Shown: positions 46,351 through 54,462 of the stretch, in pieces
Position numbering within the stretch: the stretch's first letter is position 1
Layout of the letters: each line of letters opens with the position of its first letter
Assembly (NCBI GenBank): GCA_964439625.1
Contig: CAYTPI010000003.1
Coordinates: forward strand, 124,001 to 188,000
Source: CAYTPI01 sp964439625
Lineage (GTDB): Bacteria > Chloroflexota > Anaerolineae > Aggregatilineales > UBA3940
DNA: 64,000 nt
Reading direction: 5' to 3'
Position numbers and translations under genes: made by a program
The notes under the pieces: generated by a model
Told to the model about the DNA's origin: nothing
The model's database searches: none
Seen by the model: the letters and a program-made list of their open reading frames with translations, nothing else

Positions 46351-47590
46351 TGTTGTACCGTCCAAAGACTAGGCTCGCGTTATGCCCACCAAAGCCGAAC
46401 GAGTTTGACATGGCGATGTTAACATCGAGCGAACGTGCTGCATTCGGAACATAATCAAGGTCACATTCTGGGTCTGGGTTTTCTAAATTGATTGTCGGGG
46501 GCACTTGCCCTGTCAACAGGGTTTGAATTGTAAAAACACTTTCGATTGCGCCTCCTGCTCCCAACAGATGCCCGGTCATGCTTTTGGTTGAGCTTAATGC
46601 CAGGTCATAAGCGCGCTCACCGAATAGCTGTTTAACAGCCTTTGTCTCAGCAGCATCATTTAGGGGCGTACCGGTACCATGAGCATTTAGATAATCGACG
46701 GCTGAAAGGTCGATGCCAGCATCTTGGATCGCTGCAAACATGGACATGACTGCCCCTTCGCCATTTTCCATCGGTGCCGTTATATGATGAGCATCTGCGG
46801 TTGAGCCATAGCCCAAAATTTCTGCAAAAATCGTAGCGTCACGTGCTTTCGCATGCTCCTCACTTTCAAGAATTAGGACGGCACCACCTTCCCCAAGCAC
46901 AAAACCATCACGGTCTTTATCAAACGGTCGGGACGCATGTTGATAGTCATCGTTGCGGCGTGAAAGTGCAGTCATGTTATCAAAACCAGCGACAGCCAAC
47001 TTGACAACTGCTGCTTCAGAACCACCTGTTACCATTGCATCGACAATGCCATTGCGGATCATAGCGGTTGCTTCGCCAATGGCGTTATTCGATGATGCAC
47101 AAGCGGTAGAGATGTTCATATTGGGCCCGCGAAAACCATATTCAATAGAGACTTTGCCGGGCGCTGTATCTGGCAGCATCATTGGAATGAGGAATGGACT
47201 CACGCCTGTTGGCCCGCGATCATGCATTTGATCGTGCTGTTCGAGTAGCGTCGTAATACCTCCGATGCCGGAGCCGAAAACCACGCCAATGCGTGCTGCA
47301 TTGCCATTATTTACGGTGATACCACTTTGCTTAACCGCTTGCTCTGTAGCTGCCATCGCGAATTGTGTGTAGCGATCCATGCGGCGGGCTTCGCGACCAC
47401 CAAACAGACTCCGTGGGTCAAATTCCTTTACTTCACCCGCAAACTTCACCCGCGAGTCTTCGGTATCAAAATGCGTAATTTGACCGATACCGTTCGTACC
47501 TGCCAAAGCAGCCCGCCATGCTGACTTAACATCATTACCAATCGGACAGATAATGCCCATACCAGTCACAACGACGCGTCTCTTGGTCAT
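46340..47590 (-). CDS. fabF: Beta-ketoacyl-ACP synthase II
   Basis: Elongating condensing enzyme of fatty acid synthesis, 416 residues. The active-site cysteine is in STACASSNNAIGEA, and the two histidines are in NAHGTGTPLND and SMTGHLLGAGGA. FVLGEGGAVLILE and the C-terminal SNSFGFGGHNASLVF are intact. It is the first gene of a coupled fabF-fabH pair; no acpP or fabD is adjacent. Confidence 0.96.
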   Translation of the reverse strand: MTKRRVVVTGMGIICPIGNDVKSAWRAALAGTNGIGQITHFDTEDSRVKFAGEVKEFDPRSLFGGREARRMDRYTQFAMAATEQAVKQSGITVNNGNAARIGVVFGSGIGGITTLLEQHDQMHDRGPTGVSPFLIPMMLPDTAPGKVSIEYGFRGPNMNISTACASSNNAIGEATAMIRNGIVDAMVTGGSEAAVVKLAVAGFDNMTALSRRNDDYQHASRPFDKDRDGFVLGEGGAVLILESEEHAKARDATIFAEILGYGSTADAHHITAPMENGEGAVMSMFAAIQDAGIDLSAVDYLNAHGTGTPLNDAAETKAVKQLFGERAYDLALSSTKSMTGHLLGAGGAIESVFTIQTLLTGQVPPTINLENPDPECDLDYVPNAARSLDVNIAMSNSFGFGGHNASLVFGRYNNGS

Positions 47591-47770
47591 AGCCGTTCCT
47601 CTTTAATCAATACTGAGTATATGTATTGTAAACCTATTTATAAGTGGGTAGACGAGTTTATCTTTCGTTATTTTCAAACACTACACGCTACACTTCGATG
47701 CGTCAATACAGAAATTTCATTATTTTTCCAATAAAAATCTGACAGTAATTGAGCAACCTACGGCGAATAG

Positions 47771-48721
47771 ATGATTCTAGTAACTGGTTCTACAGGCTTT
47801 ATTGGTAGCCGTCTGGTGCGGCGGCTGGCAGGTGAGAATAAATTGCGTGTGCGCGTTCTTTTGCGACCAGGCGCAGAGACAAAGCTACTGCCACGCGGTA
47901 TTCCAGTTTACGTCACAACTGCGGATCTCAACAGTGTAGAAGGGCTCACGGAGGCTTTAGATGGTGTCCACACGGTATATCATCTGGTCGGTACTGGCAT
48001 GCGTGGACGCCACTCTCAGTTAGAAAACGTTGACATTGAGTCAACGAGGAACATCACTGAGGCAGCCCGACTAGCGCGTGTTGGTCGGATCATCTATGTA
48101 AGCACACTAGGTGCTGACCGGGCTTCAGCATACCCGCTTCAAAAAGCCAAAGGGGAGATTGAAGCAATTATTCGGAAAAGCGGATTAGCTTACACAATCT
48201 TTCGCACGGCCTCTGTTTTTGGAGAAGGCGATCATTTTAGCGAAAACCTCGCTATGCTTGTTCAGAACTTCCCGCTTTTCTTTGTGCCAGGAGAAGGTGA
48301 AGCGGTCTTACAGCCTCTTTGGGTCGAGGACCTTGTGTCATGTCTGGCTATCGCGCTTGAGAACATCGACATGATCGATGAGACGATTTCAATGGGTGGA
48401 CCAGAATTACTACCCTACAGACGGATTGTTCTCAGAGTGATGTACACTATCAATGCAAGTCGTCCAATAGTGGGTCTGCCGCTCTTGGTTCATAAAGCCA
48501 GCGCATGGTTCTTAGATGGCTTATTTGCCCGTTGGCCATACAACGAGCGTTGGGTGGAGTTATTATCCGCCAACCAGACAACAGATTTGGGCACAGTGGA
48601 ACGACGGTTTGGCTTTCGACCAGCGACATTTGATGTTCCAGTGTTGCAGACATACATGCAGACACGTTCGTATCGAAAGATGCTGTTACGCTATGCGACA
48701 CGTAACGATTGGACGACATAG
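47771..48721 (+). CDS. Extended SDR, NDUFA9/NmrA-like
   Basis: NAD(P)-binding protein of 316 residues with the N-terminal TGSTGFIGSRLVRRL loop. The usual catalytic tyrosine motif is weakened (YVSTLGADRASAYPLQKAKGEIE), as in the atypical SDRs related to the complex I 39-kDa subunit. FRTASVFGEGDHF and LQPLWVEDL are typical of this group. The substrate is unknown; quinone- or lipid-related roles are usual for relatives. It is transcribed alone and ends in a terminator. Confidence 0.83.
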   Translation: MILVTGSTGFIGSRLVRRLAGENKLRVRVLLRPGAETKLLPRGIPVYVTTADLNSVEGLTEALDGVHTVYHLVGTGMRGRHSQLENVDIESTRNITEAARLARVGRIIYVSTLGADRASAYPLQKAKGEIEAIIRKSGLAYTIFRTASVFGEGDHFSENLAMLVQNFPLFFVPGEGEAVLQPLWVEDLVSCLAIALENIDMIDETISMGGPELLPYRRIVLRVMYTINASRPIVGLPLLVHKASAWFLDGLFARWPYNERWVELLSANQTTDLGTVERRFGFRPATFDVPVLQTYMQTRSYRKMLLRYATRNDWTT

Positions 48722-48749
48722 AGGGGCACGCTGTGTGCATGCCCCTCTA
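48719..48749. terminator. Bidirectional hairpin terminator
   Basis: TAGAGGGGCA pairs with TGCCCCTCTA (10 bases) around an 11-base loop. It overlaps the stop codon of the SDR gene and lies 10 bases from the stop of the convergent DsbA-like gene. Confidence 0.75.
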
Positions 48750-48758
48750 TTGTTACGA

Positions 48759-49562
48759 TCACGCGCCTTCTGCTTCAGCTAAAGCCGCTTCAATGGCTGA
48801 CGAAAGTTCATCAAACATGAGTTCCATATTAGTAAATGTCACCCGTTGCTCGTTGACAAAAACCGTCGGTGTGGCGTTTACACCTAGTTCTGAAGCTTGC
48901 GTGGAGATATCGTTAAGGGCTGTGGCTGTGCTATCGGCGTTGTAGCAGCTTGTAAATTCGTCAATATTCAACTCAAGAACACGAGCACGCCCCACAATGT
49001 TCGTCTCAGTAAAACCATTACGGCTTCGTGTTTCGAAAATACGCCACAATTGATCGTGCATTTCGTAAGCCTTACCCTGTTCACCGGCACAATACATCCC
49101 TGCCGCCGCCGGGATTGAGGTCGGTGGGTTGACAAAAACGACAGGGCTAAAGATAAACCGAACATCTCCGGTGGCAGCATATTCTTCAATAGCACGGTCA
49201 AACGGTCCAGAGAACTCGTAGCAGAATGGGCAACTGTAGTCAGAGAAATCATGGACTGTTACTGCGGCATCTTCATCGCCAAGCGCGTACCCAAGGACAC
49301 CATTTACTTCAACTGTTTCTTGCCCCAGTTCAGCGTATAATTCCGATACATCATTTCCGCCTTGCCCGCTAACCGTCACAAAGATCAAGACACCCATTAC
49401 CACAACGGCAACGCCGACAATAGCGAAAAGTATAGTCATATTGCCACCGCCACGACGTCCGCGCCGACGGGTGCTCCCACTGCGTCCAGATGAGCGGGCA
49501 CGCTGTCTACTGGAACGACCCGTAGGCTGCTCCGAATTATTGGATGAATTTGAATCTGCCAT
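48759..49562 (-). CDS. DsbA-like membrane-anchored thioredoxin
   Basis: A 267-residue exported disulfide oxidoreductase. The cytoplasmic N-terminus (residues 1-40) is very rich in Ser and Arg, followed by one membrane helix (about 42-64). The DsbA/thioredoxin-4 fold carries the active site C111-P-F-C114 and the cis-proline region NATPTVFVNEQ. It probably oxidises or isomerises disulfides in exported proteins. No DsbB/VKOR partner is adjacent. Confidence 0.9.
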   Translation of the reverse strand: MADSNSSNNSEQPTGRSSRQRARSSGRSGSTRRRGRRGGGNMTILFAIVGVAVVVMGVLIFVTVSGQGGNDVSELYAELGQETVEVNGVLGYALGDEDAAVTVHDFSDYSCPFCYEFSGPFDRAIEEYAATGDVRFIFSPVVFVNPPTSIPAAAGMYCAGEQGKAYEMHDQLWRIFETRSRNGFTETNIVGRARVLELNIDEFTSCYNADSTATALNDISTQASELGVNATPTVFVNEQRVTFTNMELMFDELSSAIEAALAEAEGA

Positions 49563-49732
49563 AGTTAGCCGTCCTTATATTTTCCTTAAGAGATACATTA
49601 GGGTTGTGTCTTGTCAAGTAATCCTATCCGACCCAAAAAAGATGTCAAATTTGCAATATACACTGCTGGATGAGGCTGCATTTATTCTACACATGTGACA
49701 GAAGCAATCGATTAGTTGGTGGTAAATCGAGG

Positions 49733-50365
49733 CTAAGAAGATTTGCGTAACGATAATGGGATTGGCAGCAACCAAGGTGTTGTTCTTTGGTAACGGGCAT
49801 AATCCTCACCAAAAGCTTTCAGCAAGCGCTTTTCTTCAAATAGTGACCCGATAACAAAGTAAGCAGTGAAGGCGGCAGCCAAAACAAGGCTGTTGACAGT
49901 CTGCGCTGGTGAAAACCAAATGAGCAGAAAACTAAAAAAATATAAGGGATGTCGAACATATTTATAAAGTCCGCTAACAACTAACTGCTGTGCATCTTTA
50001 TCAGGGTTAGGCTTCCCGGAGAGATAAGCTACTATCTGCATTACTCCCATGAAATGCCAAGCACCGGTCTGAGAAACGGCAAAAATTAACCCAACGAGAC
50101 CCACCAGCTGAATAGCGATCATGCAGTATGACCAAGGCGGGGCAACACTGTATACGACATTATCAGACAAGTAGAACGACGCAAGATAAACCGCTGGCAG
50201 CAAAGTAATGACAGCTATGACGTTGTACAGAAAGCGGTACCAACCATCAACTAGACGCCTCCCCAGGCGCTTACGAAGTTCGTCTTTAAGCTTCCGGCTG
50301 GCGAGCACACTGTGGACAATACCAAATACCAAAACCGCTACCACAATCCAAAGAGAAGCATACAT
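49733..50365 (-). CDS. NnrU/isoprenylcysteine methyltransferase-like membrane protein
   Basis: About 210 residues with five or six membrane helices. The C-terminal half carries the ICMT/PEMT-type signature: GLYKYVRHPLYFFSFLL and then EEKRLLKAFGEDYARYQRTTPWLLP, the usual SAM-binding region. It could methylate a lipid or an exported product, or belong to the NnrU group. ATG 50365 is chosen; TTG 50386 would overlap the upstream small gene. The substrate is unknown. Confidence 0.8.
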   Translation of the reverse strand: MYASLWIVVAVLVFGIVHSVLASRKLKDELRKRLGRRLVDGWYRFLYNVIAVITLLPAVYLASFYLSDNVVYSVAPPWSYCMIAIQLVGLVGLIFAVSQTGAWHFMGVMQIVAYLSGKPNPDKDAQQLVVSGLYKYVRHPLYFFSFLLIWFSPAQTVNSLVLAAAFTAYFVIGSLFEEKRLLKAFGEDYARYQRTTPWLLPIPLSLRKSS

Positions 50366-50372
50366 TTGAAAG

Positions 50373-50609
50373 TTAAGCAGTCTCAACCATTGTGCTGAAG
50401 GCGTTCATGAAGGTTTCTGCTTCATCTTCATGAAGTTCGACTGGTTTTTCGCTACCAGCAAGAAATACGCGTATCTCAAGTTGCTCTTTTTGTTCACCGA
50501 CCGTGGTACCCGAGTAGATGGTACGCTGGCGAACGATAGCCTCTACCGCAGACACCTGATCAAGGTTAACGTACCAGTGACCTGCTTTCACAAAGTTTGA
50601 TGACATCAT
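50373..50609 (-). CDS. Small hypothetical protein
   Basis: A 78-residue protein starting MMSSNFVKAGHWYVNLDQV, with no membrane segment or known motif. The GGAGG site 4 bases before the ATG at 50609 supports the start and argues that it is a real gene. The ICMT-like gene follows 7 bases after its stop, so the two are likely co-expressed. The function is unknown. Confidence 0.65.
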   Translation of the reverse strand: MMSSNFVKAGHWYVNLDQVSAVEAIVRQRTIYSGTTVGEQKEQLEIRVFLAGSEKPVELHEDEAETFMNAFSTMVETA

Positions 50610-50757
50610 AGTCCTCCATCTTGTTGTAAACTGTGACAAAACACATGGTAGAGTAAATCGTGATTAATGACAATGCAAGCTGTCGTGCTGGTTGACGGCC
50701 CCTAGAATAATTCGGATAATCTACTCTGTAAAGTCCCCCAACATAATAGAATGGAAC

Positions 50758-52074
50758 ATGAATACAGTTGAAATAATTGGTCGTAAACGCGACGGAGTCA
50801 ACCTGAGCCGCGACGAAATCCGATATTTTGTAAATGGATATATCAATGGAGATATAGAAGACTACCACGCTGCCGCATTTTTAATGGCAGTCTATTTACG
50901 CGGGATGGGGAGTCAAGAAACATTTGAATTGACAATGGCGCTTGTTGAGTCAGGGCAGCAGGTGAACCTCAGCGATACAGTCGATTTTGTTGTTGATAAG
51001 CACTCCTCCGGCGGTGTCGGCGACAAGACTACCCTTGTTGTTCTCCCTATTGTTGTGAGTTGTGGTCTCCCCGTTGGCAAGATGAGTGGTCGCGGGCTAG
51101 CGTTTTCTGGTGGTACGCTGGACAAATTAGAGAGCATCTCAGGATTCAACGTCCACTTGACAATTGATGAATTCAAGCAACAGGTTGCTACTCACAACAT
51201 CGCTCTGGCTGGTCAGACAGCTCAATTAGCCCCAGCAGACGGACTTTTCTACGCCCTACGCGATGTCACCGGAACGGTCAGTAGTAAGCCGTTAATTGCC
51301 AGCTCGATCATGTCAAAGAAAATCGCTGGCGGTGCCAATGGTGTTGTTTTAGATGTGAAAGTTGGGTTAGGTGCTTTTATGCAGCGCCTCGAAGATGCAG
51401 TCGATCTCGCCCGGATTATGGTGCGGCTGGGAAACAGCGCAGGGCAAAAAGTCACTGCTTTGATCAGCGATATGAACCAACCCTTGGGGCATGCAGTTGG
51501 TAACGCAATTGAAGTGAAAGAAGCAATCGACACGCTAAAGGGAATGGGCCCATCTGATTTTCGTGAGCACTGCATTGTGGTTGCCGGGCATATGCTCAAG
51601 CTGGCGGGGATATCTAAAAGGGCCGATTTAACGGATGTACGACCGATCATAGAGCGCAAACTTGTCAGCGGCGAGGCATTTGATGTGTTTCGAAAACTGA
51701 TTGAAGTCCAAGGTGGCGATGTCAGTCAAGTTGATCAGCCGGAGAAGCTACCCCAGGCACCTATCATTCAAGAAGTCGCCGCTCCTCGCTCTGGATATTT
51801 GGATCGCATCGACGCACGTGAAATCGGACTTTCAGCTTTATGGCTGGGCGCTGGACGATATCGCAAGGGTGACCCTGTAGACCATGCTGTTGGCGTTGTG
51901 GTGCATCATAAAGTTGGAGAGCGTATTGAGAGAGGCGATCCATTGTTTACGATCCATGCTAGGAATAACGAGCAGGCCGATGAGGGTGTGATCCGAGTGA
52001 TGAACGCATTCAGTTGGGCCGACCGACCGGGATTACCTCTATTTTACGACACTATTTTAGATTCAGATGTGTAG
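50758..52074 (+). CDS. Pyrimidine-nucleoside / thymidine phosphorylase
   Basis: Nucleoside salvage enzyme of about 438 residues that splits thymidine or uridine with phosphate. The family signature region DKHSSGGVGDKTTLVVLPIV is complete, together with SGRGLAFSGGTLDKLESI, DGLFYALRDVTGTV and the C-terminal PYNP domain (AAPRSGYLDRIDARE). A lysine/serine-rich MSKKIAGG block binds phosphate. ATG 50758 is chosen over the upstream in-frame ATG at 50692. The choice between pdp and deoA cannot be made by eye. Confidence 0.93.
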   Translation: MNTVEIIGRKRDGVNLSRDEIRYFVNGYINGDIEDYHAAAFLMAVYLRGMGSQETFELTMALVESGQQVNLSDTVDFVVDKHSSGGVGDKTTLVVLPIVVSCGLPVGKMSGRGLAFSGGTLDKLESISGFNVHLTIDEFKQQVATHNIALAGQTAQLAPADGLFYALRDVTGTVSSKPLIASSIMSKKIAGGANGVVLDVKVGLGAFMQRLEDAVDLARIMVRLGNSAGQKVTALISDMNQPLGHAVGNAIEVKEAIDTLKGMGPSDFREHCIVVAGHMLKLAGISKRADLTDVRPIIERKLVSGEAFDVFRKLIEVQGGDVSQVDQPEKLPQAPIIQEVAAPRSGYLDRIDAREIGLSALWLGAGRYRKGDPVDHAVGVVVHHKVGERIERGDPLFTIHARNNEQADEGVIRVMNAFSWADRPGLPLFYDTILDSDV

Positions 52075-52143
52075 TCGAAGAGGCGCTTGAACGCGTTTTG
52101 ACAGCCCCTAGCCCACATGGTACACTGCTCAACGCTGTTAAGG

Positions 52144-52167
52144 TGCGCTCTATTTGAGCGCATTTTT
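52144..52167 (+). terminator. Intrinsic terminator after the phosphorylase gene
   Basis: TGCGCTC-TATTT-GAGCGCA followed by TTTTTGTT: seven pairs, five-base loop and T tract, about 70 bases past the phosphorylase stop and 66 bases before the rfbF start. It separates the phosphorylase from the sugar cluster. Confidence 0.8.
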
Positions 52168-52232
52168 GTTGACCAGATTGGTCTCCCAAGCGACTGTAAT
52201 CTCAACAGACAAAACAATCGTGGAGTTATTTT

Positions 52233-53009
52233 TTGAAAGTCGTGATATTGTGCGGCGGTAAAGGTACTCGAATTGCTGATGCCGGCTACGATGCGAAAGC
52301 ATTGGTACCAGTTGGCCCAAGGCCGATCCTATGGCATATTATGAAGATATACGCTCAATACGACTATCAAGAATTTGTACTGACTCTTGGGCATGGGGCG
52401 TCGGCAATCAAACAATATTTCATGAGTTTTGGCCCCATGACGCGCGACTTCACATTATCTCTAACGGAAGACCCTGAGTTTGAATTTCACGAACAGCACC
52501 CTGAGGATGGCTGGCAAGTTACAATGGCCAACACTGGTCTTGAGACGAACAAAGGGTCAAGAGTGGCACAAGTTTTAAAGTACACAAATGGCAAAGCATT
52601 TCACCTGACATATGGTGATGGCCTCGGCAACATTAATCTAGATGCATTACACATGTTTCATCGAGCACATGGGAGACTGGTCACAATTACTGGTTACCAA
52701 CCATATTCTCAGTATGGTCTATTGAACCTGAGCGATAACGACGAAATAATCGGTTTCGAAGAAAAACCACGCTTAGATCAGTGGATCAACGCGGGATTTA
52801 TGATCTGTGAGCCTGGTATTGAAGCCTATTTGACTGACGACCCCAACCTTGACCTTGAGCGCGAAGTATTTATGAAGTTAGCTGAAGACAACCAATTGAT
52901 GGTTTACAAGCATCATGGCTTCTGGCGCTCGATGGATACGTTCAAAGAGGCTCAAGAACTAAGCAAGCTGTGGCAAGACGGCGCACCTTGGAACACATGG
53001 GACTACTAG
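52233..53009 (+). CDS. rfbF: Glucose-1-phosphate cytidylyltransferase
   Basis: Makes CDP-glucose from CTP and glucose 1-phosphate, the entry to CDP-linked deoxysugars. It has 258 residues, normal length. The N-terminal nucleotide loop is LCGGKGTRIADAG, then PRPILWHIMKIYAQY (typical of this family), YGDGLGNINLD, FEEKPRLDQWINAGF and the C-terminal HHGFWRSMDTFKE. The start is TTG at 52233, eight bases after GGAG; no in-frame ATG gives a complete N-terminus. It leads the sugar cluster and its end overlaps rfbG. Confidence 0.95.
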   Translation: MKVVILCGGKGTRIADAGYDAKALVPVGPRPILWHIMKIYAQYDYQEFVLTLGHGASAIKQYFMSFGPMTRDFTLSLTEDPEFEFHEQHPEDGWQVTMANTGLETNKGSRVAQVLKYTNGKAFHLTYGDGLGNINLDALHMFHRAHGRLVTITGYQPYSQYGLLNLSDNDEIIGFEEKPRLDQWINAGFMICEPGIEAYLTDDPNLDLEREVFMKLAEDNQLMVYKHHGFWRSMDTFKEAQELSKLWQDGAPWNTWDY

Positions 53010-54037
53010 AGCAAATGAAAACATTCACCGAACAGTACAACCGATCTTTCTGGCAAGATCGTCCGGTATTTATAACCGGCTGCACTGGGTTATTGGGATC
53101 ATGGCTAACGCAAACTTTAGTCGCGCTTGGCGCTGATGTCATTGGCTTGGTGCGGGATTGGGTGCCGCAAAGTGAACTGGTCCGGAGTGGCACAATTCAG
53201 CAAATCAAGGTCGTTCGCGGTGACATCGCGGACGGAGACTTAATGCAGCGGATTTTCAGCGATTACGAAATCCGAACTTGTTTTCACCTTGCAGCCCAAA
53301 CAATTGTGGGGATTGCCAATCGAATGCCGGTTCCAACATTTGAGACCAATATCAGAGGCACTTGGAATGTGCTTGAAGCAGGCCGTCAATGGCCCAAAAC
53401 AGAACAGATCATATTAGCGTCATCAGATAAAGCCTATGGTGACCATGATATTCTGCCTTATGGTGAAGACGCTGCTCTACAAGGGCGGCATCCCTATGAC
53501 GTCAGCAAAAGCTGCGCAGACTTATTGGCGTTGACCTATGCTACAACCTATGCTCTACCCGTTTCAGTCACGCGGTGTGGCAACATGTTTGGCGGTGGTG
53601 ATCTGAATTGGAATCGAATCATTCCTGGTGTTATGCGCTGGGCCTTAAGAGGAGAACAACCCGTCATCCGCTCAGATGGTTCACTGCGGAGAGATTACGT
53701 CTTTGTGCTGGACATTGTAGATGCCTACCTGACTTTAGCGGAAGCTATGAAAGATGGCGCGTTGACCGGTGAAGCATTCAATTTTGGGCTGAACGAACCA
53801 AAGACAGTGCTAGAAATTGCCCAAGCTGTGATTGATATATCACCCCACCCTCATCTTGAGATGATCGTCCAAGGCGAAGCCCCAAACGAAATTCAGGATC
53901 AGTATTTAGACAGTAGCAAAGCACACGATGCACTGGGCTGGAAACCGCGCCACACTTTGACTGAAGGTCTGACTGAAACCATGCAATGGTATGCCAACCA
54001 CCTTCAACTCGATTTTGTGCCTGCAATAAGATCCTGA
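52997..54037 (+). CDS. rfbG: CDP-glucose 4,6-dehydratase
   Basis: Converts CDP-glucose to CDP-4-keto-6-deoxyglucose. It is an extended SDR of about 346 residues with FITGCTGLLGSWLTQTL at the N-terminus, FHLAAQTIVG, SSDKAYGDHD and the catalytic YDVSKSCAD motif. RCGNMFGGGDLNWNRIIPG is characteristic of RfbG. The start could be ATG 52997 (13-base overlap with rfbF) or ATG 53015. It works directly after RfbF. Confidence 0.95.
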   Translation: MGLLEQMKTFTEQYNRSFWQDRPVFITGCTGLLGSWLTQTLVALGADVIGLVRDWVPQSELVRSGTIQQIKVVRGDIADGDLMQRIFSDYEIRTCFHLAAQTIVGIANRMPVPTFETNIRGTWNVLEAGRQWPKTEQIILASSDKAYGDHDILPYGEDAALQGRHPYDVSKSCADLLALTYATTYALPVSVTRCGNMFGGGDLNWNRIIPGVMRWALRGEQPVIRSDGSLRRDYVFVLDIVDAYLTLAEAMKDGALTGEAFNFGLNEPKTVLEIAQAVIDISPHPHLEMIVQGEAPNEIQDQYLDSSKAHDALGWKPRHTLTEGLTETMQWYANHLQLDFVPAIRS

Positions 54038-54052
54038 GCGAGCCAGACAAGT

Positions 54053-54460
54053 ATGGATGAAAAAGAAGCTGCCTGGTTAGCTGGTCTCATCCGAGATGCG
54101 TCGTGGCAGACCGATTCAGGAGCATTAGTAACAATCGAAGTGGTGGACGATAGCACCCACTGGTTACAGGTTCTACCAGTAGGAAGTGCTGAAGGTGGTA
54201 TCGAGCATTATCTCTTGAATTTTCCTTACAGAGGTAGCGAAGGCGACCCCATTCAAACCCTTGGGCAAGTTGGATTGATGCTTCCACCAGCAACGGAAAG
54301 TTCTGCATGGGAAGACGACGGTTTCGCAACTGTTAAACTACACCCTGATACACCTCTTGTGGCAATAGCCTTTTTGATAAACGATCTGTTCCAAAAGTTG
54401 ATGAATGTTCCAAACGACAGAGGACTCAGTGTTCAAATTGAGTACGGGTTTAAGGACTAA
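54053..54460 (+). CDS. Hypothetical protein in the CDP-sugar cluster
   Basis: A 135-residue soluble, acidic protein between rfbG and the SDR-RfbH fusion. It starts MDEKEAAWLAGLIRDASW and includes a strand-rich middle and a C-terminal helix (VAIAFLINDLFQKLMNVP). No cysteines, membrane segment or catalytic motif is seen. The gaps to its neighbours are 15 and 2 bases, so it is surely part of the operon. I do not recognise the family; a small accessory protein for the fused dehydrase is possible but unproven. Confidence 0.7.
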   Translation: MDEKEAAWLAGLIRDASWQTDSGALVTIEVVDDSTHWLQVLPVGSAEGGIEHYLLNFPYRGSEGDPIQTLGQVGLMLPPATESSAWEDDGFATVKLHPDTPLVAIAFLINDLFQKLMNVPNDRGLSVQIEYGFKD

Positions 54461-54462
54461 TA

